A stretch of DNA of 64,000 nucleotides from Streptococcus equinus (lineage in GTDB: Bacteria; Bacillota; Bacilli; Lactobacillales; Streptococcaceae): contig NZ_FNKE01000003.1 in NCBI RefSeq assembly GCF_900101445.1, positions 1 to 64,000 of the forward strand, written 5' to 3'. Below are positions 17,798-26,089 of this stretch, in pieces; position 1 is the stretch's first letter; each line of letters starts with the position of its first letter. Both the position numbers and the translations under genes were made by a program. Under the pieces are notes generated by a model, which searched no databases, was not told the origin of the DNA, and saw only the letters and a list, made by a program, of their open reading frames with translations.

Positions 17798-19405
17798 TTA
17801 TTTTGCGTAATCGACTGCACGTAGTTCACGAATAACTGTAACTTTAATATTACCAGGATAATCAAGGTTATTTTCAATTTTTTCACGAACTTTGTGTGCG
17901 ATGATTGTTACCTCATCATCGGAAATTTTATTTGGTTGCACCATGATGCGAATTTCACGACCAGCTTGCAAGGCATAGCTGTTTTGAACGCCATCAAAGC
18001 TCTTGGCAATTTCTTCCAAGTCACGTAAACGTTTGATGTAGTTTTCCATAGACTCATTACGAGCACCTGGACGAGCTGAGCTAAGAGCATCAGCTGCTGC
18101 CACGATAACAGCAATGACACTTTCAGGTTCTACATCGCCGTGGTGACTTGCAATTGCATTAACCACGATTGGGTTTTCTTTGTACTTACGAGCAAATTCT
18201 GCACCAATCTCAACGTGGCTACCTTCGACTTCACGGTCAATGGCTTTCCCCATATCATGCAAGAATCCTGCACGACGAGCAAGCATAACGTTTTCGCCAA
18301 GTTCACTAGCAAGAATACCAGCCATCTTACCAACTTCAACTGAGTGGCGAAGAACATTTTGACCATATGACGTTCTGAATTGCAAACGTCCCATAATTTT
18401 AATTAAATCAGGATGCAAGTTTACTGCACCGATTTCAAAAGCAGCAGCTTCACCATATTCACGAATACGGTTATCCATTTCCAAACGGTTCTTTTCAACC
18501 AATTCTTCAATGCGTGCTGGGTGAATACGACCATCTTGGATTAGAGCTTCCAAGGTCATACGAGCAATTTCGCGACGGATTGGATCGAAACCTGAAAGAA
18601 CAACCACTTCAGGAGTATCATCAATGATGACATCAATCCCTGTCAAACTTTCAAGAGTACGAATGTTACGTCCTTCACGACCAATAATACGACCTTTCAT
18701 ACTATCATCAGGAAGATGAACAGTTGTAATGGTTTGTTCAGTAACGTATTCACCAGCCATTCGTTGCATGGCTTGAGCGAGAATGTTTTTGGCGAGCTTG
18801 TTAGACTTATCGCGAACCTCACGTTCAGCATCTTTAATACGAGTGGCAATTTCATGCGTCAAATTAGTTTCAGTTTCCGTCAAAATAATTTCACGCGCTT
18901 CTGCAATCGTCATCAAAGCTACACGTTCAAGTTCCGCTTTTTTCTGTTCTTCGAGTTCTCCGATTTGTTTTTCACGCTCATTAATGTGTCTAGATTTATC
19001 GGTTAGACTTTGTTCTTTACTATCCAACACTTTTTCTTTGCTGGTTAGATTTTCATCCTTGCGATCAAGAGAAGACGCTCGTTCTGTCAAACGAGTCTCC
19101 ATTTGTTTTAACTCTTGTCTTTCAGATTTAAATTCTTTTTCAATCTCTTCTCGATATTTTCTAGCCTCTTCTTTTGCTTCGATCAGTAATTCTTTGCGAT
19201 GAGCTTTCGTTTCTCGCTCAGCTGATTTTCTAATGTGCTCAGCTTCTAATTCAGCCTTGCCACGTAGATTCACAGCATCCTGTTCTGCATTTAAAAGAGT
19301 GAGTTCTGCAGCTTCTTTCGCAGACTTAAGTCTGATGGAAATTAGTGCATAACCAACTATCAAACCAATGAGGGCAAAAACAACCAAGATAATAATATTT
19401 GCCAT
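17798..19405 (-). CDS. rny: ribonuclease Y
   Basis: The 535-residue membrane-anchored endoribonuclease initiates mRNA decay. It has an N-terminal transmembrane helix (about 3-24), a long coiled coil rich in Glu/Lys/Arg (25-200), a KH domain ([19 protein letters not shown], about 225-245), and an HD domain with the metal motif [12 protein letters not shown] (H and D near 355). It localises to the cytoplasmic membrane. It is divergent from luxS with its own promoter and terminator. Confidence 0.96.
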   Translation of the reverse strand: MANIIILVVFALIGLIVGYALISIRLKSAKEAAELTLLNAEQDAVNLRGKAELEAEHIRKSAERETKAHRKELLIEAKEEARKYREEIEKEFKSERQELKQMETRLTERASSLDRKDENLTSKEKVLDSKEQSLTDKSRHINEREKQIGELEEQKKAELERVALMTIAEAREIILTETETNLTHEIATRIKDAEREVRDKSNKLAKNILAQAMQRMAGEYVTEQTITTVHLPDDSMKGRIIGREGRNIRTLESLTGIDVIIDDTPEVVVLSGFDPIRREIARMTLEALIQDGRIHPARIEELVEKNRLEMDNRIREYGEAAAFEIGAVNLHPDLIKIMGRLQFRTSYGQNVLRHSVEVGKMAGILASELGENVMLARRAGFLHDMGKAIDREVEGSHVEIGAEFARKYKENPIVVNAIASHHGDVEPESVIAVIVAAADALSSARPGARNESMENYIKRLRDLEEIAKSFDGVQNSYALQAGREIRIMVQPNKISDDEVTIIAHKVREKIENNLDYPGNIKVTVIRELRAVDYAK

Positions 19406-19456
19406 GTTTTTACCTCAATAAAAATTTTAGATTTCATCTATAGAAAGCTACTTTCA

Positions 19457-19485
19457 AGTTTACCATAAATCGAGTTTTTTCACAA
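19457..19485 (-). promoter_or_regulatory. rny promoter
   Basis: On the minus strand the -35 is TTGTGA (19480-19485), spacer 17 nt, -10 TAAACT (19457-19462) with an upstream TGG making an extended -10. The ribosome site TTGAGG precedes the rny ATG. Confidence 0.65.
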
Positions 19486-19510
19486 TTTAAAATTGTAAAG
19501 CGTTTTACTA

Positions 19511-19532
19511 AAATTTATGATATGATTATTAG
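19511..19532 (+). promoter_or_regulatory. luxS promoter, extended -10
   Basis: TGATATGAT fits an extended -10 (TGnTATGAT) about 30 nt before luxS. The near-palindrome GTAAAGCGTTTTAC just upstream resembles a degenerate cre, but it does not fit the consensus well enough to call. Confidence 0.5.
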
Positions 19533-19554
19533 AGGAATAAAAAAGGAGTCTATT

Positions 19555-20040
19555 ATGTCTAAAAAAGAAGTAACTGTAGAAAGTTTCGAACTTGACCATA
19601 CAATTGTTAAAGCACCTTATGTCCGTCTTATTTCTGAGGAAGTTGGTCCTAAAGGTGATGTGATTACAAACTTTGATATTCGTCTTGTTCAACCAAATGA
19701 AAATGCTATTCCAACTGCTGGATTGCACACAATCGAACACTTGCTCGCTAAACTTATCCGTGAACGTATCGACGGAATGATTGACTGTTCACCATTTGGC
19801 TGCCGTACTGGTTTCCATTTGATTATGTGGGGTAAACACAACACTACTGAAATTGCCAAAGTCATTAAATCAAGTTTAGAAGAAATCGCTACTGTAACAT
19901 CATGGGATGACGTTCCTGGTACAACTATCGAATCTTGTGGTAACTACAAAGACCACAGCCTATTTACAGCAAAAGAATGGGCAAAACTTATTCTTAAAGA
20001 TGGTATCTCAGACGATCCATTTGAACGTCACGTCATCTAA
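19555..20040 (+). CDS. luxS: S-ribosylhomocysteine lyase (AI-2 synthesis)
   Basis: The 161-residue LuxS cleaves S-ribosylhomocysteine to homocysteine and DPD, the AI-2 precursor. The zinc motif [12 protein letters not shown] (HxxEH, near 54-58), the [11 protein letters not shown] catalytic cysteine region and the final zinc cysteine in [12 protein letters not shown] are present. I start at ATG 19555 ([15 protein letters not shown]), preceded by AAAAAGGAGTC. A promoter and a strong terminator bracket it as a single gene. It links methyl recycling to the sulfur amino acid genes elsewhere in the window. Confidence 0.97.
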   Translation: MSKKEVTVESFELDHTIVKAPYVRLISEEVGPKGDVITNFDIRLVQPNENAIPTAGLHTIEHLLAKLIRERIDGMIDCSPFGCRTGFHLIMWGKHNTTEIAKVIKSSLEEIATVTSWDDVPGTTIESCGNYKDHSLFTAKEWAKLILKDGISDDPFERHVI

Positions 20041-20048
20041 ATCTTTTA

Positions 20049-20075
20049 AGTCAGCTAGCAGCTGGCTTTTTTTTT
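20049..20075 (+). terminator. luxS terminator
   Basis: The stem GTCAGCT/AGCTGGC around a 3-nt loop is followed by nine T residues. Confidence 0.9.
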
Positions 20076-20080
20076 ACACC

Positions 20081-20118
20081 AAAAAGGACAGAGAAATGAC
20101 TTTCCCTGTCTTTTTTGA
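20081..20118 (-). terminator. terminator of the acetoin reductase gene
   Basis: On the minus strand AAAAAGACAGGGAA pairs with TTCTCTGTCCTTTTT (one mismatch, one wobble), with a T run at the 3' side. Confidence 0.7.
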
Positions 20119-20130
20119 TTTATAGATGGC

Positions 20131-20895
20131 TTAGTGGAATTGCATACCACCATCAACAATAATGGTTTGCCCAGTGATGTAATCAGAATCTGGTCCTGCT
20201 AGGAAGCTAACAGCTTTAGCTACATCTTCTGGTTCAGATAAACGTTTAAGGGTAATATCTTTAGCAAAAGTTTGCATGCCCCATTCATCATCTTTACCAG
20301 CATTTTTACCAACTTCATGAGCAATATCAAACATCATCGGTGTTTTAACAATACCTGGTGCATAAGCATTTACCGTAATACCATAATCCGCCAAATCACG
20401 CGCTAAGGTTTGTGTGATACCACGAATGGCAAATTTACTACCACCATAAATCGTTAGATTTGGATTACCAACGACACCAGCTTGTGAAGAAGCATTGATA
20501 ATTTTACCGCCATGACCTAATTTTTTAAACTCAGTCAAAGCAGCTTGAGCACCCCAAATAGTACCACCGACATTAATGGCAAAAGTGCGTTCGAAGACTT
20601 CTTCTGTGATAGTATCTAAGGGTGTTGTCGGCGCAACACCTGCGTTATTAACAACTACCGACAAATCTCCGAAATGCTCAACAACCTGTTCAAAAGCCTT
20701 AGCAACTTCTTCACGTTTAGAAACATCTGCTACAACAGCATAAGCATCCTGTGGCGACAGTTCTTGAACAGCTTTTTCAGCAGTTTCTTGGTTATAATCC
20801 AAGATTCCAATCTTAAATCCATCAGCGTGAAGACGTTTAGCAATGGCAAAGCCAATTCCTTGACCTGCACCAGTAACAATGGCTACTTTTACCAT
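20131..20895 (-). CDS. butA: acetoin/diacetyl reductase (short-chain dehydrogenase)
   Basis: The 254-residue classical short-chain dehydrogenase has the NAD motif TGAGQGIG (7-14), NNAGVAP (near 85-91), and the catalytic Ser/Tyr/Lys in INASSQAGVVG and YGGSKFAIRG. Its C-terminus SDYITGQTIIVDGGMQFH is typical of (S)-acetoin-forming diacetyl reductase/2,3-butanediol dehydrogenase, which interconverts diacetyl, acetoin and butanediol. I start at ATG 20895 (MVKVAIVTGAGQG), preceded by TAAGGGGTGAT. Its promoter is near consensus with an embedded cre, so CcpA control is likely. Exact stereochemistry cannot be read from sequence. Confidence 0.9.
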   Translation of the reverse strand: MVKVAIVTGAGQGIGFAIAKRLHADGFKIGILDYNQETAEKAVQELSPQDAYAVVADVSKREEVAKAFEQVVEHFGDLSVVVNNAGVAPTTPLDTITEEVFERTFAINVGGTIWGAQAALTEFKKLGHGGKIINASSQAGVVGNPNLTIYGGSKFAIRGITQTLARDLADYGITVNAYAPGIVKTPMMFDIAHEVGKNAGKDDEWGMQTFAKDITLKRLSEPEDVAKAVSFLAGPDSDYITGQTIIVDGGMQFH

Positions 20896-20927
20896 AAATA
20901 TCACCCCTTAATCTTTAAGTTAGGTTA

Positions 20928-20956
20928 ATTATAGCGCTTACAAATTTTAGTGTCAA
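20928..20956 (-). promoter_or_regulatory. butA promoter with internal cre site
   Basis: On the minus strand this is a consensus promoter: TTGACA (20951-20956), 17 nt, TATAAT (20928-20933). TGTAAGCGCTATAA (20929-20942) matches 13 of 14 cre positions and overlaps spacer and -10, a place where CcpA would block RNA polymerase. Confidence 0.85.
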
Positions 20957-21005
20957 ACTTTTTGAATCTTTTCACACAATTTTTCATTACTTTGAAAATA
21001 CAAAC

Positions 21006-21037
21006 AAAAAGGCGCCCTATTTCTAGGAATCGCCTTT
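21006..21037 (-). terminator. mapZ terminator
   Basis: The stem AAAGGCG/CGCCTTT with an inner CCTA/TAGG helix is followed by TTTTGTTTG on the minus strand. Confidence 0.85.
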
Positions 21038-21042
21038 AAAAA

Positions 21043-22578
21043 TTAATAATCCAAAGCGTCAGAGTGACCTGAACCATTACCTACAAAATAACCTGTTTTA
21101 CAGTTAATTGAGAAGAGGTAAGTTCCGTCTTTTCTAAACATGTTATAGTAACCATTACCATTGATAATATTAACTTTTTCAAGAATATAGTCATTTCCAG
21201 AGAAATAACCACGAGCTTGTGATGTTGAAACGATTTTTTCAAGTACACCGTCACCAAATGTCCAAGCTGGATTATTTGAATCAGCAATCGCTGAGTCGTT
21301 ATAAGGAACACGACTCTTATCTCGTTGAAGATTTGAATTATCAGATGCAGGCGCTGCTGGTTTAGCTTCAGCTGCTTTATCATTGCTTTCTGTCTGGCTG
21401 GCAGAGTTAGCAGCTGCTTGCGCTTGGCTACTTGATTGTGCTTTAGCCGCTAATTGATTTTTACCATCAGTAATCACTGATTGCAATAAATTATCCAAGT
21501 TAGCGTCACCTGTATTCAAAACATCACTAGATAAGCTGTCAAATTTGGCATCAGCTTTAACAGTTCCTGAAACTTTTTTACCATCAACAATAACATCTTT
21601 TTCAAACAAAGCGTTGATTGCTTTAATAGCTGTAATGTGAGCTGCTACAGTATCGTATTCTTTTTTAGCAGCATCATAAAAATCAGTACCTTTTAGGTCA
21701 TCCAATTTTTCTTTTAGAACAGAAATCTTGTCAAATTCACTGTTTTTCAACTTCGTTTTAGTGTCATCAGTGAACAAAGCTGCATATGCATCATCAAAAG
21801 CTTTTTTGGCTTTTTTAGCTTTTTCTGCAGCACTTGAACTTGATGTCGTTTTTTTCTGGCTTGATGAAGTTGATGAGCTAGCTACTGTAGTTGTTGAATC
21901 TTTAGTGTAGTGTAGCGCATAACCTGCACCAAAAATAGCGACAACAAGAGCTGCTAAACCACCAATGATAACACGTTTTTTCTTAGATGTTGGTTTGCTA
22001 TCATCAGCTGAAAGAGCAATTGAAGCAGCTTCTTTTTCAGTTTCTTTAACCTCTTCAGCAGGAGCAGCTACAGCTTCTTCTTTTGATTCTTCAACAGCAG
22101 CTACAGTTTCTTCAACTTCCGGAGTAGTTGCTTCTACTTCTTTTGCAGCTTCTTTTTCTGAGTCAACAGTTTCTACTTGTTCAGGCTCAGCCTCAACCTC
22201 TTTAACTTCAGTCTCTTCAACGACTGGTTCAGCTACATCTTCTGATTCAACTTCTGATTTAGGTTCAGCAGTTTCCTCAAAAACGTCCTTGCTAACAATT
22301 CCGCTGTTAACAAGTTCTTCACGTTGTTTTTTAATAAAGTTATCCAAAGCTTTTGTATCTAAATCTTCAAAATCAGATAACTTTGTTTCAAATTTTTGCG
22401 ATGTTACTTCATCTCGGTGCTGTTTAATATACTTATCTAAAACGCCATCAGACTCAGTAATTCCAGCTTTCATTTCAGAATCTTTTCGAACAGCTTCTTC
22501 AATGGTTAGATTTTTAACATCTTCAAAGTTAAGCCCATCTTTTTCTTCAGAAGATGGCATGTCTTTTTTTTCTGACAC
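21043..22578 (-). CDS. mapZ: mid-cell-anchored protein MapZ (LocZ)
   Basis: The 511-residue division-site marker places the FtsZ ring in streptococci. The cytoplasmic N-terminal half is acidic (residues 1-200), with conserved early blocks (LTIEEAVRKDSE near 25, LDKYIKQHRDE near 47) and many Thr/Glu that fit a StkP-phosphorylated region. One transmembrane helix follows (about 204-222). The extracellular part has a helical domain, a Ser/Gln-rich linker and a conserved C-terminal domain ending KTGYFVGNGSGHSDALDY. It begins at GTG 22578 with AGAGGTGA upstream. It lies directly after the RNA methyltransferase gene, as in S. pneumoniae. Confidence 0.95.
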   Translation of the reverse strand: MSEKKDMPSSEEKDGLNFEDVKNLTIEEAVRKDSEMKAGITESDGVLDKYIKQHRDEVTSQKFETKLSDFEDLDTKALDNFIKKQREELVNSGIVSKDVFEETAEPKSEVESEDVAEPVVEETEVKEVEAEPEQVETVDSEKEAAKEVEATTPEVEETVAAVEESKEEAVAAPAEEVKETEKEAASIALSADDSKPTSKKKRVIIGGLAALVVAIFGAGYALHYTKDSTTTVASSSTSSSQKKTTSSSSAAEKAKKAKKAFDDAYAALFTDDTKTKLKNSEFDKISVLKEKLDDLKGTDFYDAAKKEYDTVAAHITAIKAINALFEKDVIVDGKKVSGTVKADAKFDSLSSDVLNTGDANLDNLLQSVITDGKNQLAAKAQSSSQAQAAANSASQTESNDKAAEAKPAAPASDNSNLQRDKSRVPYNDSAIADSNNPAWTFGDGVLEKIVSTSQARGYFSGNDYILEKVNIINGNGYYNMFRKDGTYLFSINCKTGYFVGNGSGHSDALDY

Positions 22579-22610
22579 GTTCTGGTCACCTCTCTAAATA
22601 AATCTCAACT

Positions 22611-22630
22611 GCTTAACAATCTTGTTAAGC
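22611..22630. repeat. perfect inverted repeat between rlmL and mapZ
   Basis: GCTTAACAA TC TTGTTAAGC is a 9-bp perfect inverted repeat with a 2-nt centre in the 62-nt gap. It has no T run, so it is not a standard terminator. It could be an operator or an RNA hairpin modulating mapZ expression. Confidence 0.45.
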
Positions 22631-22640
22631 GCACTTTTCC

Positions 22641-23813
22641 TTACTTTTCTTTTGCTTGCGTGATAGCAGAGCGTTTAACACGTTCACCGTAAAATTGGTA
22701 CAAATCAACTCTAAGAGTACCATTATACAATTTACGTTTTTTATCAGCTTGTGACCCGTATTTTCGTTCAAACTGTTCATCGCTGGTCAGAATAAATTTG
22801 CTCCATGTTTTAAGTGGTGCAAAGGTCTGTCCCATCTCATTATACAAGATGTCGACTGCTTTGTCATCAAGCAATCGCTCACCGTAAGGTGGGTTAGAAA
22901 TGATAACACCGTTGATTTTATCGGTTTTCAAGTCTTGAAGACGCATTTGTTTCAATTTGATGACATCGCCAAGTCCTGCTTCTTCTGCATTTTTCTTAGC
23001 AATTTCAATCATGCGACCATCAATATCAAATCCTGAAATGTCAAGTTCGATATCATAGTTAGCTTTTTCTTCAGCCTCATCACGAACTTTTTGAACCAAA
23101 TCAGCATCCACCCAATTCCACTCTTCAAAGGCGAAATCACGGTTAAAACCAGGTGCGATGTTCATCCCAATCATAGCAGCTTCAATACAGAATGTTCCAG
23201 AACCGCATGTTGGATCGATAAATGGTTTATCAGGATACCAGTTTGACAATTCAATAATAGCAGCTGCCATGTTTTCTTTAATCGGAGCGCCACCCTTTTC
23301 CACACGGTAACCACGTTTAAAGAGACTAGCACCAGTCGTATCAATCATAACGGTCGCTTTATCTTTCAAAATAGATACTTCAATTCTGAATTCTGCACCA
23401 TTTTCTTGCAAAGGAACACCATCTGGACGGTGGTAAACTTTTTGAAGTTTTTTTACAACTGCTTTTTTACTGATGGCTTGAACACTTGGCTCATTGTGCA
23501 ATTTTGATTTGACACATTTTGCTTTTGAAATTGGGAATTTAGCACCTAAAGGCAAATAATTTTCCCAATCTAATTTATAAACCCCTTGAAACAACTCTTC
23601 AAAGGTACGCGCTGGAAATTCTCCAACAACAATTTTGACACGATCTGCCGCACGAAGCCAAAGGTTTGTTGTAATAATTGTTCGAACATCACCTTGGAAA
23701 CGTACTTTACCATTTTCAACTTGGCAATCAATCCCTAAATCACGGATTTCACGCCCGACAACAGCTTCAAGCCCTGCAGCTGCAGTCGCTACTAAATTAA
23801 ATGTTTTTTTCAT
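22641..23813 (-). CDS. rlmL: THUMP-domain class I SAM-dependent rRNA methyltransferase (RlmL-like, YpsC)
   Basis: The 390-residue protein has an N-terminal THUMP RNA-binding region (about 50-160), SAM motif FIDPTCGSGTFCIEAAMIG (near 198-216) and the N6/N2-methyltransferase catalytic motif ISNPPYGERL (near 305). It corresponds to the N-terminal (m2G2445) half of E. coli RlmL and to B. subtilis YpsC; the exact rRNA target is inferred. It sits between rnpB and mapZ, the order found in other streptococci. Confidence 0.9.
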   Translation of the reverse strand: MKKTFNLVATAAAGLEAVVGREIRDLGIDCQVENGKVRFQGDVRTIITTNLWLRAADRVKIVVGEFPARTFEELFQGVYKLDWENYLPLGAKFPISKAKCVKSKLHNEPSVQAISKKAVVKKLQKVYHRPDGVPLQENGAEFRIEVSILKDKATVMIDTTGASLFKRGYRVEKGGAPIKENMAAAIIELSNWYPDKPFIDPTCGSGTFCIEAAMIGMNIAPGFNRDFAFEEWNWVDADLVQKVRDEAEEKANYDIELDISGFDIDGRMIEIAKKNAEEAGLGDVIKLKQMRLQDLKTDKINGVIISNPPYGERLLDDKAVDILYNEMGQTFAPLKTWSKFILTSDEQFERKYGSQADKKRKLYNGTLRVDLYQFYGERVKRSAITQAKEK

Positions 23814-23916
23814 TCACACATTCCTATTTCATCAAAATACTTATCTATAAGTTTAACACGTTTTACCAGCTTATAGCTAGTAAAATTCAATTAATTTTCA
23901 AATACCAAATCACGAG

Positions 23917-23936
23917 GTATTTTAGTATTAAAATAC
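23917..23936. repeat. AT-rich inverted repeats upstream of rlmL
   Basis: GTATTTTA GTAT TAAAATAC is a perfect 8-bp inverted repeat. A second repeat, AAATACC (23900-23906) with GGTATTT (23916-23922), overlaps it, so the two hairpins are mutually exclusive. They lie between the rnpB terminator and rlmL on the minus strand. No clear role. Confidence 0.35.
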
Positions 23937-23937
23937 A

Positions 23938-23963
23938 AAAATAAAAGCTAGCCTAAGCTAGCT
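23938..23963 (-). terminator. rnpB terminator
   Basis: The perfect stem AGCTAGC/GCTAGCT with a 4-nt loop is followed on the minus strand by TTTATTTTT, immediately after the RNase P RNA. Confidence 0.85.
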
Positions 23964-23973
23964 AGATACCTAT

Positions 23974-24352
23974 ATGCAATTTTCTATAAGCCATGTTTTG
24001 TTCCAGAGATAACTAGGTCTTATCTCCTTCGATAATCATCTGTCTACTGTTTCCAGTCAGGATAGATCGTTCTGATTCCTACTATCCCGTGCCCCTACCA
24101 AAGTTTGGGTTGCTAGCTTGAGGGGTTTACCGCGTTCCACTTCCCGAGTTTCCTCAAGAACTACGTCACTGTGGCACTTTTCAGAGCTATTTAGGCATAT
24201 CAAAGACTTAGCCTTTTCACTCGCCGTAACATCAAAAGATGTCCCTAGGCTTATTAATTCACCTAGCACAAACACTACCGGCATCACAGCCAGTGCTAGC
24301 ATGGACTTTCCTCATGGTATTAGAATACCACGCGATTATCCAAAAATTGCAA
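23974..24352 (-). ncRNA. rnpB: RNase P RNA (class B)
   Basis: The catalytic RNA of RNase P, which matures tRNA 5' ends. On the minus strand it contains the conserved 5' block GAGGAAAGTCCATGCTAGCA, the GGGCACGGGATAGTAGGAAT-like region (24060-24095) and the 3' block GATTATCGAAGGAG ... AACAAAACATGGCTTATAG. The ends are set by P1 pairing: GCAATTTT near 24345-24352 with AAAATTGC near 23976-23983. The length of about 380 nt fits the Bacillus-type (B) fold. It lies between gpsB and rlmL, as in other streptococci. Confidence 0.95.
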
Positions 24353-24430
24353 TTTATCTTTCTTACCTTCGTCAAGAGGTAAGTCATAGACACATTCTGT
24401 TAATAACTTTGTCAAAAATGACTAAAGTTA
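24353..24430 (-). promoter_or_regulatory. gpsB-rnpB spacer with hairpin and candidate -35
   Basis: The minus strand holds a hairpin AATAACTTT/AAAGTTATT directly after gpsB, without a T run, and within it a consensus TTGACA. A second repeat, CTTACC/GGTAAG, lies just before rnpB. The rnpB promoter is probably here, but no -10 is convincing. Confidence 0.35.
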
Positions 24431-24760
24431 TTATTCAGTGATTTGTTTACCAAATACTTCTTTTTCCAAACGGCTAATGCGTTTCAAAATATCGAAGTTT
24501 GTAGCAGTTTGAGCAACACGTGCGTGCTCAGCCTGTGGAGCAACATAAGAAGTTGCTGGCGCTGCTTTTGGTTTAGCAGCCAACTCTTGTTTTAATTTTT
24601 CATTTTCAGCACGTAGTTCTTGGACTTGAGAAATGTAACTTTCATAGTCTTTGATAACATCATCAAGGAACTCGTCTACTTCTTTTTTATCATAACCACG
24701 CATGCTGGTTTTGAATTCTTGTTCAAAAATGTCCTTAGGACTAAAAATAATACTTGCCAT
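24431..24760 (-). CDS. gpsB: cell-division regulator GpsB
   Basis: The 109-residue DivIVA-like protein has an N-terminal lipid/PBP-binding domain ([38 protein letters not shown]), a coiled coil and a C-terminal oligomerisation helix ([19 protein letters not shown]). It balances septal and peripheral wall synthesis and works with StkP and penicillin-binding proteins. I choose ATG 24760 ([12 protein letters not shown]), preceded by GGAGAGAGA, not five codons upstream. Confidence 0.96.
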   Translation of the reverse strand: MASIIFSPKDIFEQEFKTSMRGYDKKEVDEFLDDVIKDYESYISQVQELRAENEKLKQELAAKPKAAPATSYVAPQAEHARVAQTATNFDILKRISRLEKEVFGKQITE

Positions 24761-24887
24761 TCTATCTCTCTCCAAACAAAACTATTCTAGTTAACCTTCG
24801 AATATGAAAACGTCATATCAAGATATATGTTACAGAAAATTTAGTGAAAAATCAAGCATTTACCTTTAAATCATTATTAAAAATTCA

Positions 24888-25406
24888 TTACCAATCTTCA
24901 AGAAATTCATTAAGGCGATCAAAGGTCAAATACTGAATAGGATAATCCTCTTTTTCTCGCATGACCTGCACTAGATATTTCAAATTTGTTTCATTCTCAG
25001 GGTCATAAAAAATGTAAGCACCATCTGTATTATCTACTAAAAATTGATTGTACGCTCTAAACTGACTTGGATTTTCATACTCTTTATAGGAATACTTCAC
25101 AAAATCCACCTGTTTAAACTCGCTCAATTTGACTTGATTGGCTTCGTTCCAATTATGACCATGATTTTCAAAAGTAAAAATAGTAGCAATACTAAAATCA
25201 TACTCCTCTTGGAGCTCTTTTGCAACCTGTAATGCCCAATATTCAAATCCGAGGTTCCCCATAAAGATTAACCAATCAACCCCTTCATCAAAATAGCGAA
25301 TCAAATCATGTCTAATTGCCTTCTTGATAATCTCGATTCGTTGGTCTTTTTCTTGAAAAATACCAAGCTCAAAACTCTTATAGCCTGTGACGAGAATTGC
25401 AGTCAT
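24888..25406 (-). CDS. ypsA: YpsA family protein (SLOG domain, DUF1273)
   Basis: The 172-residue protein belongs to the YpsA family: N-terminal [16 protein letters not shown] (a SLOG-type nucleotide-binding glycine loop) and the central [24 protein letters not shown]. In B. subtilis YpsA is linked to division control, but the biochemical role is unknown. It is divergent from recU and next to gpsB, a neighbourhood conserved across Firmicutes and consistent with a division link. Confidence 0.88.
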   Translation of the reverse strand: MTAILVTGYKSFELGIFQEKDQRIEIIKKAIRHDLIRYFDEGVDWLIFMGNLGFEYWALQVAKELQEEYDFSIATIFTFENHGHNWNEANQVKLSEFKQVDFVKYSYKEYENPSQFRAYNQFLVDNTDGAYIFYDPENETNLKYLVQVMREKEDYPIQYLTFDRLNEFLEDW

Positions 25407-25429
25407 ATTCTGTTTCCTTTCTAAAAATA

Positions 25430-25438
25430 TGTTATAAT
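25430..25438 (+). promoter_or_regulatory. recU-pbp1a promoter, extended -10
   Basis: TGTTATAAT is a full extended -10 about 43 nt before the recU ATG. No clear -35. Confidence 0.65.
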
Positions 25439-25480
25439 AGTAGTGCTTATATTGACTTAAGCATGAATGTTAGGAGTTTT

Positions 25481-26089
25481 ATGGTTAATTACCCTCATCA
25501 TCTTATTCGAAAACAAGCAGCCCCAGCTTCTAGAAAGAACACAAAATCAACGATTAACTTTGCTAATCGTGGGATGAGTTTTGAAGCAGCAATCAATGAA
25601 ACTAATAATTACTACTTATCTCGTGATATCGCTGTCGTTCACAAAAAACCAACCCCAATTCAAATTGTAAAAGTTGATTATCCTAAAAGAAGCCGTGCCA
25701 AAATTGTAGAAGCTTACTTTCGCCAAGCATCCACGACCGATTATTCTGGTGTCTATAAAGGACGCTACATTGACTTTGAAGCGAAAGAAACGCGACAAAA
25801 GACTTCCATGCCTTTAAAAAACTTTCACGCTCACCAGATTGAGCACATGGAACATGTCTTAAAGCAAGATGGCATCTGCTTTGTACTACTTCACTTTTCG
25901 ACACTTAAGGAAACTTATTTCTTACCTGCTAGTGCTCTAGTAGACTTTTACCAAATCAACCTCGGCACCAAATCCATGCCACTTGATTATATCAGAAAAA
26001 ATGGGTATATGGTGACAACAAGTTCACTCCCTCAAGTTCCTTATTTGGACATTATCGATCAAAAAATATTAGGCGGTGATCACAATTAA
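25481..26089 (+). CDS. recU: Holliday junction resolvase RecU
   Basis: The 202-residue resolvase has N-terminal [30 protein letters not shown] with the catalytic Glu, the D/E-x-K nuclease core [19 protein letters not shown] and FHAHQIEHM. It cuts four-way junctions during recombination and segregation. TTAGGAGTTTT sets the start at 25481, and an upstream extension lacks support. It overlaps pbp1a by 14 nt, the classical recU-pbp1a operon of Gram-positive cocci. Confidence 0.95.
   Translation: MVNYPHHLIRKQAAPASRKNTKSTINFANRGMSFEAAINETNNYYLSRDIAVVHKKPTPIQIVKVDYPKRSRAKIVEAYFRQASTTDYSGVYKGRYIDFEAKETRQKTSMPLKNFHAHQIEHMEHVLKQDGICFVLLHFSTLKETYFLPASALVDFYQINLGTKSMPLDYIRKNGYMVTTSSLPQVPYLDIIDQKILGGDHN

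Noticed and set aside
19498..19515. cre-like GTAAAGCGTTTTAC before luxS
   Set aside because: The spacing of conserved bases does not fit the cre consensus; noted only as a weak palindrome.
21965..22597. 210-codon Ser-rich ORF opposite mapZ
   Set aside because: It is the shadow of the Glu/Ala-rich mapZ coding strand; no start context or promoter.
24057..24441. ORFs of 81 and 107 codons in the gpsB-rlmL gap
   Set aside because: They overlap RNase P RNA, whose conserved blocks and P1 pairing explain the sequence.
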